Shown: in pieces, positions 9,759-18,019 of the stretch
Position numbering within the stretch: position 1 is the first letter of the stretch
Layout: each line of letters starts with the position of its first letter
NCBI GenBank assembly: GCA_003388505.1
Contig: QQVO01000009.1
Coordinates: 18,368 to 82,367, forward strand
Length of the DNA stretch: 64,000 bases
From: Planctomycetota bacterium
GTDB taxonomy: Bacteria; Planctomycetota; Planctomycetia; Planctomycetales; Planctomycetaceae
Reading direction: 5' to 3'
Made by a program: the position numbers and the translations under genes
The notes under the pieces: model-generated
What the model saw: only the letters and a program-made list of their open reading frames with translations
What the model was told of the DNA's origin: nothing
Databases searched by the model: none

Positions 9759-11393
9759 ATGCGCATCCTGACGCTGCTGGCTCTGATCGCCTTCTCTTCG
9801 CTCCCCGCCCGAGCGGCGGACGACAAATTGCTTGGACACTGGCCGCTCGAAGCAGACGGCCGCGACCATTCCGGGAATGACCGTCACCTGACTCTCGACA
9901 ACGTCGAATTCGGGCCCGGACCGGACGGACGAGAATCGGCTGCGTTCAACGGCGTCGACTCGAAGGGCTGGCTCGATTCGCTGGAGGCGCCCGATCTGGG
10001 GACCGGCGATTTTTCGATCTCCACGTGGGTGCACACGGCGGAAGAACTGGACGACGCGCTGGGGGACGTCGTCAGCCAGTTCGGCCCGCAGGGCCGGCGC
10101 GGTTTCCACCTCACGCTGGTCAACGCGGCCGGGGTGACGTCGAGCCAGGCGAACTACCGCAACGTGCACTTCGGCATCGACGACGCAAAGCAGGAAGAAG
10201 AGTGGACCGATCACGGCCGGATTGGCAACGCGGTGCTGATCTTTGCGATGGCCGTTCACGACGGGCAGCTCTTTACGGGGACCTGTGAAGCAGGCGAGGA
10301 GGAGGCGGGCCGCGTGTTTCGCTTCGACGGCGAGGCCTGGCATGACTGCGGCAGCCCGTATCCCTGCAACTCGGTGGCTTCGCTGGCGGTCTATCAGGGC
10401 GACCTCTACGCCGCGACCAGCAAGTACCGATTGGCCGGGTCGTCGCTGACCGAATCCGAGAACCCGAATCCCGGCGGGCGGATCTATCGGTACGTCGCGG
10501 ACGAAGAGTGGGAAGAGGTCGGCGTGCTGCCCGAGACCGAGGCGATCAACGGCATGGTGGTCTACAAAGGCCGGCTGTACGCTGGCTCAATGTACGCTCC
10601 GGCCGGGTTCTTCCGGTACGAACGCGACGGCGAGTGGACCAATCTCGGGACGTTCAATGACAAGCGGGCCGAATCGCTGACGGTCTACAACGGTTACGTG
10701 TACGCCACCGGGTACGATGAGGGAGCGGTCTACCGCTTTGACGGTGAGGAGTGGACGCACGCCGGCCTTGTCGGCGAGTCGCGGCAGACGTACGGGTTCG
10801 CCACGCATTACGGCGAACTCTACGTCAGCGAATGGCCGAACGCACAAGTGTTCCGCTTCACCGATCCCGGCTGGGAACTCGCCGGACGGCTCGGCCAGGA
10901 ACTCGAAACGATGCCGCTGTACGTCTACAACGGGAAAATGTACGGCGGCACGCTGCCGACGGGGGAAGTCTACCGCTACGAAGGGGGCGAAGAGTGGACG
11001 CGCTTCGCGCGGCTCGACCACACACCCGACGTGAAGTACCGCCGCGTGTGGAGTATGGCGCAGTACCAGGGACGGTTGTTCGCGGGTGTGCTCCCTTCGG
11101 GACACATCCATTCGATCGAAGTCGGACGAAACGTCACCTACGACCATGCCCTCGCGCCCGGCTGGCGGCATCTGGCAGCGGTGCGGGACGGCGACCGGCT
11201 CAGGCTCTACATCGACGGGGAACAGGTCGCCGAGTCGACGCAATTCGGAGCAGACGACTACGACCTGACGACGCAGGAGAAACTGTGGGTCGGCTACGGC
11301 GCCAACGACCTCCTCAACGGTCGCCTGCGCGACCTCCGACTGTACGACGGAGCGCTCAGCGGTGAAGAGGTCGCCGAGTTGGCTGCCGATTGA
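9759..11393 (+). CDS. Secreted LamG / seven-bladed propeller protein
   Basis: 544 aa with a signal peptide (MRILTLLALIAFSSLPARAA). The N-terminal part begins a LamG/concanavalin-like fold (LLGHWPLEADGRDHSGNDRH, then FSISTWVH), which is interrupted by about seven repeats of an 'xVYxGxLYxGT' type (AVHDGQLFTGT, AVYQGDLYAAT, VVYKGRLYAGS, TVYNGYVYATG, YVYNGKMYGGT and others) and resumes at the C-terminus (WRHLAAVRDGDRLRLYIDGE ... LNGRLRDLRLYDGAL). So a propeller appears inserted into a LamG domain. ATG at 9759 is preferred over the in-frame TTG just before it. Likely binds carbohydrate outside the cytoplasm; no catalytic residues recognised. Confidence 0.88.
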   Translation: MRILTLLALIAFSSLPARAADDKLLGHWPLEADGRDHSGNDRHLTLDNVEFGPGPDGRESAAFNGVDSKGWLDSLEAPDLGTGDFSISTWVHTAEELDDALGDVVSQFGPQGRRGFHLTLVNAAGVTSSQANYRNVHFGIDDAKQEEEWTDHGRIGNAVLIFAMAVHDGQLFTGTCEAGEEEAGRVFRFDGEAWHDCGSPYPCNSVASLAVYQGDLYAATSKYRLAGSSLTESENPNPGGRIYRYVADEEWEEVGVLPETEAINGMVVYKGRLYAGSMYAPAGFFRYERDGEWTNLGTFNDKRAESLTVYNGYVYATGYDEGAVYRFDGEEWTHAGLVGESRQTYGFATHYGELYVSEWPNAQVFRFTDPGWELAGRLGQELETMPLYVYNGKMYGGTLPTGEVYRYEGGEEWTRFARLDHTPDVKYRRVWSMAQYQGRLFAGVLPSGHIHSIEVGRNVTYDHALAPGWRHLAAVRDGDRLRLYIDGEQVAESTQFGADDYDLTTQEKLWVGYGANDLLNGRLRDLRLYDGALSGEEVAELAAD

Positions 11394-11424
11394 TTGAAGC
11401 AAATCGGTGCAATTGTCCGTCGTC

Positions 11425-11446
11425 GGACAGGTCTGCAACCCTGTCC
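11425..11446. repeat. Palindrome between convergent genes
   Basis: GGACAGG (11425-11431) and CCTGTCC (11440-11446) form a perfect 7-bp stem in the spacer between the plus-strand LamG gene and the minus-strand DUF1801 gene. No T-run follows, so it is either a weak bidirectional terminator or one of the palindromic repeats common in this window. Confidence 0.5.
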
Positions 11447-11503
11447 CACGAAGGCGAAAGCCGCCGATGTTTAGGATGCCTCTCCGCTGGGGAGCCTGAG
11501 TGA

Positions 11504-11893
11504 TCATTTCAGGCGTTCAAGTCGCCCTTTGCGTCTCGCAATGCGCTTGTAGTCCCACTGGATATCGCGCGCCTTCCTGATCCAGCGCTGAAGTGCTTTC
11601 CGATCCACCTGTGCGGCGTCAGTATACCGGGCTTCCGCGGCTTTGAACGTGCCTTCCTTTTTCAGCCTGTCTTCATCAAACGACTGGCCGCTCCAGAAGA
11701 GAAGCCGGACGCAGTGCTTGAGCTTGCTGTACCCGACGACAGGGTTTCCATCGAGAAACCAGACGGGATGCGCGTGCCAGATCTTGTTTTCCGCTTCCGG
11801 AAGGCGCTTGTCGATCTCCTCCGCAAGCAGGTCGCAGATCTCCTTGTCGGTCGGCGTCAGGGACGCGTTGTACTTGGCGATGTCAGCGTTCAT
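11504..11893 (-). CDS. DUF1801 (YdhG-like) domain protein
   Basis: 129 aa, matching the size of DUF1801 proteins. Characteristic segments are EIDKRLPEAENKIWHAHPVWF, GNPVVGYSKLKHCVRLLFW and the basic C-terminal helix IARRKGRLERLK. The family has an iron-chaperone-like (frataxin-like alpha-beta) fold by remote similarity and its function is not established. The ATG lies 3 bp after the stop of hicA, so it is probably co-transcribed with the hicBA pair as a third cistron. Confidence 0.85.
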   Translation of the reverse strand: MNADIAKYNASLTPTDKEICDLLAEEIDKRLPEAENKIWHAHPVWFLDGNPVVGYSKLKHCVRLLFWSGQSFDEDRLKKEGTFKAAEARYTDAAQVDRKALQRWIRKARDIQWDYKRIARRKGRLERLK

Positions 11894-11896
11894 TCT

Positions 11897-12094
11897 TCAG
11901 CCGTCGCGCTCGCCTTCATCGTTGCGCAGCATACGGATCATTCGCCGAGCGAGGTGCTCCTTGATCTCTCGGTGACGAGGGACCGGCTGCGAGACGCCGG
12001 TGTTGGGGTTGCGATACCAATCGTGCTTTGCTCCGTGGCGAATCAAGACACAGCCGAATCCCTCAATCGTCTTGATCAGGTCGACCCGTTTCAT
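11897..12094 (-). CDS. hicA: HicA-type mRNA interferase toxin
   Basis: 65 aa. Matches the HicA double-stranded-RNA-binding-like fold: MKRVDLIKTIEGFGCVLIR at the start, the catalytic-type histidine region RHGAKHDWYRNP, and SQPVPRHREIKEHLARRMIR. HicA toxins cleave mRNA and are held in check by HicB. The start ATG overlaps the last 4 bases of hicB (ATGA), showing translational coupling. The gene order hicB then hicA is the reverse of the commonest order but known. Confidence 0.9.
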   Translation of the reverse strand: MKRVDLIKTIEGFGCVLIRHGAKHDWYRNPNTGVSQPVPRHREIKEHLARRMIRMLRNDEGERDG

Positions 12095-12282
12095 GACACG
12101 ACCAGATCCTCGACTCGCCGCGCGCCGGGAATCAGACCCGCAGAGAGGTCTGAATAAAGATCCCTGAGGTGCTCTTTCAGCTCATCGAGGGTGTCGCCCT
12201 GAGTCCAGTAGTCAGGGTAATCCTGGAGATAACCGATCCACGCGTCGTCTTCCTGCCAAACCACGACCTTGACCGATTGCAT
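12091..12282 (-). CDS. hicB: HicB-type antitoxin (short form)
   Basis: 63 aa; start chosen at MQSVKVVVWQEDDAWIGYLQ because this is where HicB homology begins and upstream in-frame codons look noncoding. It has the HicB partial RNase H-like pattern (DDAWIGYLQDYPDYWTQGDTLDE followed by LKEHLRDLYSDL) but lacks a C-terminal DNA-binding helix-turn-helix or ribbon-helix-helix, so autoregulation by this protein alone is not evident. Overlaps hicA by 4 bp. Confidence 0.85.
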   Translation of the reverse strand: MQSVKVVVWQEDDAWIGYLQDYPDYWTQGDTLDELKEHLRDLYSDLSAGLIPGARRVEDLVVS

Positions 12283-12405
12283 GCTTCCGCTCGATTCTCT
12301 TGGCGTATGTGGTCCGTGCCGTTTCCACCGTTCGTCCGCCGACGTCCGTTTCGCGAGACGTTGCACCGCGAGTCGCCCGAGTCAAACTCCCGACATCATC
12401 ATCGC

Positions 12406-12738
12406 CTATCCCTCTTTGGGCTTGTAGGCCCATTTACCGTCAATCTCTCGCCGGTCGAAGGCGTGGTCCCAGTCCGAGTCACCGGAAGTAATCCGCTGGC
12501 TGAACCACGCAACCATGTTATGAGCCAACCATTCGGGCGATCGGTCCGATTCTTGGTCGTGGGCGTCGGCGATAATCCCGACCGCGGCAGGGTCCGCCAG
12601 CAACTGTGATGTGATTTCATCGTGTGTGATGTAACGCGGCTCCTGAGCGTAAGAATCGCGAATGATGTCAGCGATGATGGGAAAGACGTCCGCGTGTTTC
12701 CAGGTTGGCATGAGAGGCAGACCCCAATCGTTCGTCAT
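12406..12738 (-). CDS. Hypothetical protein (110 aa) upstream of hicBA
   Basis: Not recognised. A soluble, acidic protein with a helix-rich middle (FPIIADIIRDSYAQ, HDEITSQLLADPAAVGIIAD) and an aromatic C-terminus (WDHAFDRREIDGKWAYKPK). The start is placed at the ATG at 12738, which has aagggcgg 7 bases upstream, rather than the in-frame ATG six codons earlier. It lies about 120 bp upstream of hicB on the same strand. The YITHDEI-type segment resembles the start of a winged helix, but this is weak. Confidence 0.65.
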   Translation of the reverse strand: MTNDWGLPLMPTWKHADVFPIIADIIRDSYAQEPRYITHDEITSQLLADPAAVGIIADAHDQESDRSPEWLAHNMVAWFSQRITSGDSDWDHAFDRREIDGKWAYKPKEG

Positions 12739-12892
12739 CGAAACGCCGCCCTTCATTCAACCAGACCCCGCCGCCTCCTGCAACGCCCGGCAATGCGCCG
12801 CCTGTGCAGCATGGACTTCGGCGGCGTCGGAACGGACACAGCCCTCCCCCGCAGGACAGGACTTCATCCTGGCCATGCCACACAATTCGCCT

Positions 12893-13117
12893 GGGCCCGG
12901 CCCCAAGGAACCAAGCCCACGGGATTCTCGAACAGGACACGGCATTCCACGGATTCGGCGGATCGACACGGATTCTGCGGGCTATTCCTCAAGAGGTGGC
13001 AGCGCGAAAACCGCATCGATGCGGGCGCGCATGGCGGGGTTGCGCAACAATGCAATCAGCGAAAACTCGTCCAATCCGTGTCCATCCGCGTTCTATTCGA
13101 TTCTCTCGGAGAGTGAA
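12893..13117 (+). repeat. Dispersed repeat A, copy 2 (225 bp)
   Basis: Second copy of the element at 718-943, same orientation and nearly the same length. The most conserved blocks are the two ends and the aagaggtggcagcgc-type centre. It occupies most of the gene-free stretch between the minus-strand hypothetical gene (12738) and the glycosyltransferase fusion (13288). The rest of that stretch (12739-12892 and 13118-13287) holds nothing I can support. Confidence 0.85.
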
Positions 13118-13287
13118 TCTCCCTCTCCTTCAGCCAGCGGAAGCCGGCCGGTTCTCTTTCGCGATGCGCCCGCGTTCTCGCCGCGCAACGGCGCCGGGCG
13201 ATGCAGAGAGCCTTCAATTGACCGGCCAATCAATGTCTCAACGAACTCGCGACGTCAATGCAAACCGACAACAGCGAATCATCGACC

Positions 13288-14283
13288 ATGTCCATCTCAA
13301 TCGCCCTCATCACTCCCACTCTGGGGCGCGAAACGCTCGAAAGGACGCTCGAGAGCGGGCTGAGTCAACTCGCGGCGGAGGATGAGTGGCTGATCGTCGG
13401 GGACGGGCCCCAGCCGCATGCTCGACAGGTGGTCGCGGAGCGGGCCGACGAGCGGATCCGTTACTGGGAGCATGCGGATGCGGCGTCGAGTTATGGAAAC
13501 GCACACCGGAACTGTGCGATGGGGGCTGCGCAAGCGGACTATTTCCTGTTCGTTGACGACGATGACGTTCTGCTCGACGGGGCGCTCGATGCCGTCCGCC
13601 GGAAGGCGGCGAGCGGCAAGCCGCTGATGTTTCGGATGGACTACGGGCCGAAAAACTGCCTGCTGTGGCGGGAACGGATCGTGAGAGAGGCGAACGTCGG
13701 CGGGGCGATGTTCGTCATCCCGAACCGCTCCGGGCTTTTCGCCGAGTGGGCCGAGACCGCGCGGCCCGGCATGAGCGATTTCCAGTTCATCACGCGGACG
13801 CTCGACCTCTGGCCGCCCGATTCGCTCCGCTGGTGCGAGGATGTGATCTGCCGCTGTGAGGCGCACGGCAAGGGCTTGGGCGGGACGGTCACTCAGGGTA
13901 AGCAGGCCGTGATTCACCCGACTGCCAACATCTACCAGTCGACGATCGGGGCGGAGACGAAAGTGGCCGCCTTCGTCGAGATCGGCGGCGCGACGGTTGG
14001 CGCACGCTGCAAGGTTCAGGCGTTCGCATTCATTCCACCCGGCGTGACGATCGGAGACGAAGTGTTCATCGGCCCGCACGTCTGCTTCACCAACGACCGT
14101 CATCCGCGCGCCGTCGGCGAGTGGAGCGGCGAGTCCACCGTGGTCGAAGACGGCGCCAGCATCGGGGCGCAGGCGACGATTCTCCCGGGCGTGACGATCG
14201 GCTCGGGAGCGATGATCGGCGCCGGCGTGACAGTCACCCGCGATGTGCCGCCCGGAGAAACGGTGAGCCGCAGTCCCTGGTAA
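13288..14283 (+). CDS. Glycosyltransferase family 2 fused to hexapeptide-repeat acyltransferase
   Basis: 331 aa from the ATG at 13288 (an in-frame ATG 30 bases earlier is possible; neither has a strong ribosome-binding site, and GT2 homology starts at SISIALITPTLGRETLERT). Residues 1-195 are a GT-A fold GT2 domain with the metal-binding run FVDDDDVLLDGAL near residue 90. Residues about 205-331 are a left-handed beta-helix acyltransferase (WbpD/WlbB-like): repeated hexapeptides such as IYQSTIGAETKV, TIGDEVFIGPHVCF, ASIGAQATILPGVTIGSGAM and the NDRHP segment of sugar N-acetyltransferases. The fusion implies a protein that both transfers and acylates a sugar, for a surface polysaccharide. The ACP gene follows after 171 bp. 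Confidence 0.88.
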   Translation: MSISIALITPTLGRETLERTLESGLSQLAAEDEWLIVGDGPQPHARQVVAERADERIRYWEHADAASSYGNAHRNCAMGAAQADYFLFVDDDDVLLDGALDAVRRKAASGKPLMFRMDYGPKNCLLWRERIVREANVGGAMFVIPNRSGLFAEWAETARPGMSDFQFITRTLDLWPPDSLRWCEDVICRCEAHGKGLGGTVTQGKQAVIHPTANIYQSTIGAETKVAAFVEIGGATVGARCKVQAFAFIPPGVTIGDEVFIGPHVCFTNDRHPRAVGEWSGESTVVEDGASIGAQATILPGVTIGSGAMIGAGVTVTRDVPPGETVSRSPW

Positions 14284-14454
14284 CGACGGCCACATATAAG
14301 GTGCGGCGGCTTCGGTTCCATCCGATGCCGCTTCGGCGCGACGGCCTCTCAGTGCAGCGCCCTGGTCGTTTCCGACCGAGTTGAGTCTCCCGGCTTTTAC
14401 CTCTACGCTGGTGAGGCGACAGGCTGCTGCATGCGTCGATAAGGCGAATGCTCG

Positions 14455-14859
14455 ATGACCGTCTCTTCGCGGACGCCGGAAGGATTTCCTGAACGCTGCG
14501 TGTTGTGCGGCGCGGTGACGAGACTTGAATTCTCTGGTCCTGCGGGCGATGCGCCGTGCCCGAACTGTGGGTGCCTGGTATGGAAGTCAGCGCAACTGCT
14601 GGATCAATTCCAGACGCGATTCGGCGATCATCTCTTTCTGACGCGTGATGAAATCAGTCCCGAGATGTCTCTGGCCGCATTCGACATCGATTCAATGGAA
14701 GTCGTCGAACTGGTCATGCAGTTTGAAGACACGTTCGGCGTTTCGATTCCGGATGAAGATTACGATCGGCTCCGCACAATCGGCGACGTGATTCGATACA
14801 TCCAGCAGCGGCAGAACGACCGCGGCGAGGACCGACCGCCGTCTGGAGACGATCAATGA
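14455..14859 (+). CDS. Zinc-ribbon protein with C-terminal acyl carrier protein domain
   Basis: 134 aa. The N-terminal 45 residues hold two CxxC pairs (CVLC and CPNC) typical of a zinc ribbon. From about residue 50 the protein resembles an acyl carrier protein: FDIDSMEVVELVMQFEDTF, where the Ser of DSM is the expected 4'-phosphopantetheine attachment site, then the IPDEDYDRLRTIGDVIRYI helix III/IV pattern. A fused zinc ribbon is unusual for an ACP. Its stop overlaps the ATG of the C45 gene by 4 bases, so the two are made together. Probably a dedicated carrier rather than the housekeeping AcpP. Confidence 0.87.
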   Translation: MTVSSRTPEGFPERCVLCGAVTRLEFSGPAGDAPCPNCGCLVWKSAQLLDQFQTRFGDHLFLTRDEISPEMSLAAFDIDSMEVVELVMQFEDTFGVSIPDEDYDRLRTIGDVIRYIQQRQNDRGEDRPPSGDDQ

Positions 14860-15902
14860 ACGACCGACTCGCGTTGACCGAAATCGCCGGCACGCCGCGG
14901 CAGTGCGGTGAGGAGTACGGCCGGCGGTTTGAGCAGCGGATCATGGGCTTCTGCCAGCAGGAGGTGAAGCCGGACCGGTCCCGTTTGAAGTACGCCGAAC
15001 GATGCTGGAAGCACATCGAACGGGACGGGCCGGCGTCGGCGCAGTTTTTGAAAGGGATGGCGGCCGGTGCGAACCTTTCGTTGCCGCATGTGACCTTGCT
15101 GTCGCTGCACGAGGAGATTTACCACATGCCGCATTGCACGGCGTTTGTGGCAACGGGTGAAGCGACGCGTGGCGGAAAGACGATCAACGGGCAGAACTGG
15201 GACTGGGCGCCCTCGCTCTTTGACTGGCCGGGGCTGCTCCGGATGCGGGCGAAGGGAGGGCGAGAGACTCTGACCTATCACTATCCGGGGTTGTGGATGT
15301 GCGCGGGAGTAAACGACGCGGGGCTGTCGCTGATGTGGACCGGGTCGGGGTATTTCCCGCAACTGAAGCCGCGCGTCGGAATGCCGACCTACGTGCTGAT
15401 CGCGGAGATCCTCGGGAAGCGATCGGTCGACGAGGCGGTCGGTTACCTGAAGTCGGTGAAGCATGCGGGGTCGTTCATCTTCTTTCTCGGGGACGCTGCG
15501 GGGAATGCGGCCGTGGCGGAGGGGATGCCGGGACCACTGGAGGTGGAGCGGGCGGAACGCTGGGCGACCCGCGCCAACCACTACGTTTGCGACGAACTGG
15601 TGAGCTGCTCGCAGCAGAAAGTCCCGCGGCACCGGAAACAGACCACACGCCCGCGCGCGTCGCGAATGGCGGAACTGGTTCGTCAGGCCGAAGGAAAGCT
15701 CACCATCGCAATCGCAAAGAAGATCCTTATCGACCGCGACGGCGAGTGGCCTTGGCTGCACCAGTTTCCCGGCGGTGGCGAGCATGCCGTGACGCTGGGC
15801 GGGATGACGGTCGACAGCCTGATTGCGGAGAGTGGCGACCGCGTGCTGCACACCTGCCGGGGCGGACGCACGCCGGGGGCGTGGCAGAGCGCGTCGATCT
15901 GA
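14856..15902 (+). CDS. C45 family / acyl-CoA:6-aminopenicillanate acyltransferase-like Ntn hydrolase
   Basis: 348 aa, no signal peptide. The family signature is seen in HCTAFVATG near residue 90 (Cys would be the N-terminal nucleophile after self-processing), GKTINGQNWDW, the NDAGLSL segment and SRMAELV. C45-type enzymes hydrolyse or exchange acyl groups on amides, as in isopenicillin N acyltransferase. The coupled upstream ACP suggests that this enzyme takes or releases an acyl group in partnership with the carrier; that is inference. The spacer after the gene holds a short 'caccgcggagacgcgg' intergenic motif often seen in planctomycete DNA. Confidence 0.85.
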   Translation: MNDRLALTEIAGTPRQCGEEYGRRFEQRIMGFCQQEVKPDRSRLKYAERCWKHIERDGPASAQFLKGMAAGANLSLPHVTLLSLHEEIYHMPHCTAFVATGEATRGGKTINGQNWDWAPSLFDWPGLLRMRAKGGRETLTYHYPGLWMCAGVNDAGLSLMWTGSGYFPQLKPRVGMPTYVLIAEILGKRSVDEAVGYLKSVKHAGSFIFFLGDAAGNAAVAEGMPGPLEVERAERWATRANHYVCDELVSCSQQKVPRHRKQTTRPRASRMAELVRQAEGKLTIAIAKKILIDRDGEWPWLHQFPGGGEHAVTLGGMTVDSLIAESGDRVLHTCRGGRTPGAWQSASI

Positions 15903-16114
15903 GGTGCGGCCGATGTGTGTCGGGACGGGAGCGGGTTGTTCACCGCGGAGACGCGGAGGCACGGAGGTGTCGCCGAGTAGACGAAACCGGTGTGTCATGA
16001 GCGGCGAAGCGGTATGCTTCAGTCTGCAGCAAGGACATCTGCTTGACCGCCCGCGCATGTTTTGAGAGTGTGTGAATTGCAGATCCAATACACAGTTGGT
16101 TAGAGGAGAAACGA

Positions 16115-16489
16115 ATGCCGACATTGACGCTGCAAGTTGCTGCGACGCCTGCGGGGGAACTCCCGGACATGCCGATCGAGCCGTCCTGGATCAAAGAAGG
16201 GAACCCCGTGGCGCGGGGGACGGTGTTGACTCAGAGCGAGGACAAGCAGGTTTCGAGCGGACTGTGGGCGTGCGAGCCGGGGAAGTTCGAATGGTCGTTC
16301 GGCTGGGACGAGTTCGTGCACCTGCTCGAAGGCGAGGTCGACGTCACCGAGGACGGCACGGATCACACCGTGACGCTGCGGCCGGGCGACATGGCGCACT
16401 TCCCGCTGGGGATGAAGACGCACTGGCACGTGAAAGAGGCCGTGCGCAAGTTCTTCGTGATCCGCACGCCGGAGCCGCTTGAGCTGTAG
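16115..16489 (+). CDS. Cupin domain protein (DUF861/EutQ-like)
   Basis: 124 aa, single cupin. It fits the Cupin_3/DUF861 pattern: SSGLWACEPGKFEWSFGWDEFVHLLEGEVDVTED, then LRPGDMAHFPLGMKTHWHV. The usual metal-binding histidines of classical cupins are reduced, as in many DUF861 proteins. A strong ribosome-binding site (agaggag, about 16100-16106) precedes the ATG. Substrate unknown; monocistronic by position. Confidence 0.88.
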   Translation: MPTLTLQVAATPAGELPDMPIEPSWIKEGNPVARGTVLTQSEDKQVSSGLWACEPGKFEWSFGWDEFVHLLEGEVDVTEDGTDHTVTLRPGDMAHFPLGMKTHWHVKEAVRKFFVIRTPEPLEL

Positions 16490-16503
16490 AGATCTGTTCC
16501 GGG

Positions 16504-16571
16504 CCGGGCTCAGTGAGCCCGGTTACCGTGGAGGGCCGACAGGCTGAATACTCCGGGCACAATGAGCCCGG
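16504..16571. repeat. Pair of related palindromes between convergent genes
   Basis: A perfect palindrome CCGGGCTCA-G-TGAGCCCGG (16504-16522) is followed 30 bp later by a related hairpin CCGGGC(ACAATGA)GCCCGG (16553-16571). Both are followed by a G/T-TAC or CTAC tail (ggttac, ggctac). They occupy the spacer between the plus-strand cupin and the minus-strand DUF1501 gene and may act as a bidirectional terminator; no T-run is present. Confidence 0.65.
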
Positions 16572-16594
16572 CTACAGTTCTCGCTTGCGGTGTC

Positions 16595-18019
16595 TCAGCC
16601 GATGAGTTCGGGGATCGGTTCGCCGTGGTCGACGAGGATCGGCGTCGGCCGGCCGTTGAAATCCTCGAGCAGGACGCTGGATGAGTCGATGCCGAGGTGT
16701 CGGTAGATCGTGGCGATGAAGTCGCCCGCCCCGCAGACGCGTTCGATCGAGTCTTCTCCGAGACTGTCCGAAGCGCCGATGAAGCGTCCGGTCTCGATCC
16801 CGCCGCCGGCCCAGATGTTGGAGAACGCACGGGGCCAGTGGTCGCGGCCGGGCTGCTTGGTGCCGGCCGGTGCGCTGGCGTTGCCCTCGCCGGTGCTCGG
16901 CTGGTAATTGACCTTCGGTGTTCGGCCAAACTCACCGGTGACGACGACGAGCACGCGTTCACTGAGGCCGCGCTGGTAGATGTCTTCGATGAGGGCCGAG
17001 ACCGCCTGATCGTACACTCCGGCCCGGAACCGGAGCGCGTCGAACACGTGGTGATTGACGGCGTGATCGTCCCAGTTCTGGACGCGGCCGCAGAGCGGTC
17101 CGCTGAGACTGGTCGTGAGCACGTCGACGCCGGCTTCAACGAGTCTGCGGGCCATCAGGAGTTGCTGGCCCCACGTGTTGCGCCCGTAGCGGTCGCGGGT
17201 TTCGTCGTCCTCCCGGCTGAGGTCGAAGGCGTCCTTTGTGGCGGGATTGGTGAGGAGCGTCATCGCCTGCGTCTCGAACTCATCGAGCGCTTCAAGTTCT
17301 CCGGCCTGGTCGAACGCGCGCTCCAGCGTGTCGAGATTCTCCCGGAGCGACGCGCGGCGGTTGAGGTGATTCACTTCCTTCTGGTCGGAAAGACCGATAT
17401 TCGGGACGACGAAATCAGGACTGTTTGGATCTCCGCTGACCGTGAACGGCGAGTAGGCGTCGCCCAGGTAAGCGGCGCCGACGCGCTGCGAGGACATGTT
17501 GAGGGCGATGTAGCGCGGCAGGGGGTTGTCGCGGCGTCCCTCCTGCGAGCGGAGGTAGTTGGTGACCGACATCCAGTCGGGATAGCGGGGAATCTCCTTG
17601 TCGCGGGTGTCGGGATCACCGCACAGCATGCGCATCGTGCCGGCCGGGTGACCGGCGCTCCCGTGCCGCATGGAGCGGAGAACGGTGAACTTGTCGGCGA
17701 TTTTGGCCTGCATCGGCAGCAGTTCGGTGAACTGCAGGCCGGGGACCGCGGTCGGAATGGTGCTGAACGGGCCGCGGTATTCGCTCGGGGCGTTGGGCTT
17801 GGGGTCGTAGGTGTCGATGTGCGAACAGCCGCCCGGCTGCCAGACCAGGATGACGGCAGTCTTTTTGTTGCGATCGGCAGCGGGGCTTTCGGCGCGGAGT
17901 CTGAGCACGCCCGGCAGGGTGAGAGCCGAGAACCCGGCGAGCCCCATCTTCAGGAAACCGCGACGAGTCTCCGGTCCGGGACAGTAAGGAACGGACGATG
18001 CATGAAAGGGATGCGTCAT
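16595..18019 (-). CDS. DUF1501 protein, Tat-exported
   Basis: 474 aa. Tat-type signal ETRRGFLKMGLAGFSALTLP, then DUF1501 landmarks VWQPGGCSHIDTYDPKPNAP, RDRYGRNTWGQQLLMARRLVE, VTGEFGRTPKVNYQ and GRDHWPRAFSNIWAGGG. The ATG overlaps the stop codon of the upstream PPC-type gene (ATGA), so it is translated in the same operon as the DUF1549/1553 protein (20408). This is the standard planctomycete exported pair with a third secreted partner. Confidence 0.95.
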   Translation of the reverse strand: MTHPFHASSVPYCPGPETRRGFLKMGLAGFSALTLPGVLRLRAESPAADRNKKTAVILVWQPGGCSHIDTYDPKPNAPSEYRGPFSTIPTAVPGLQFTELLPMQAKIADKFTVLRSMRHGSAGHPAGTMRMLCGDPDTRDKEIPRYPDWMSVTNYLRSQEGRRDNPLPRYIALNMSSQRVGAAYLGDAYSPFTVSGDPNSPDFVVPNIGLSDQKEVNHLNRRASLRENLDTLERAFDQAGELEALDEFETQAMTLLTNPATKDAFDLSREDDETRDRYGRNTWGQQLLMARRLVEAGVDVLTTSLSGPLCGRVQNWDDHAVNHHVFDALRFRAGVYDQAVSALIEDIYQRGLSERVLVVVTGEFGRTPKVNYQPSTGEGNASAPAGTKQPGRDHWPRAFSNIWAGGGIETGRFIGASDSLGEDSIERVCGAGDFIATIYRHLGIDSSSVLLEDFNGRPTPILVDHGEPIPELIG

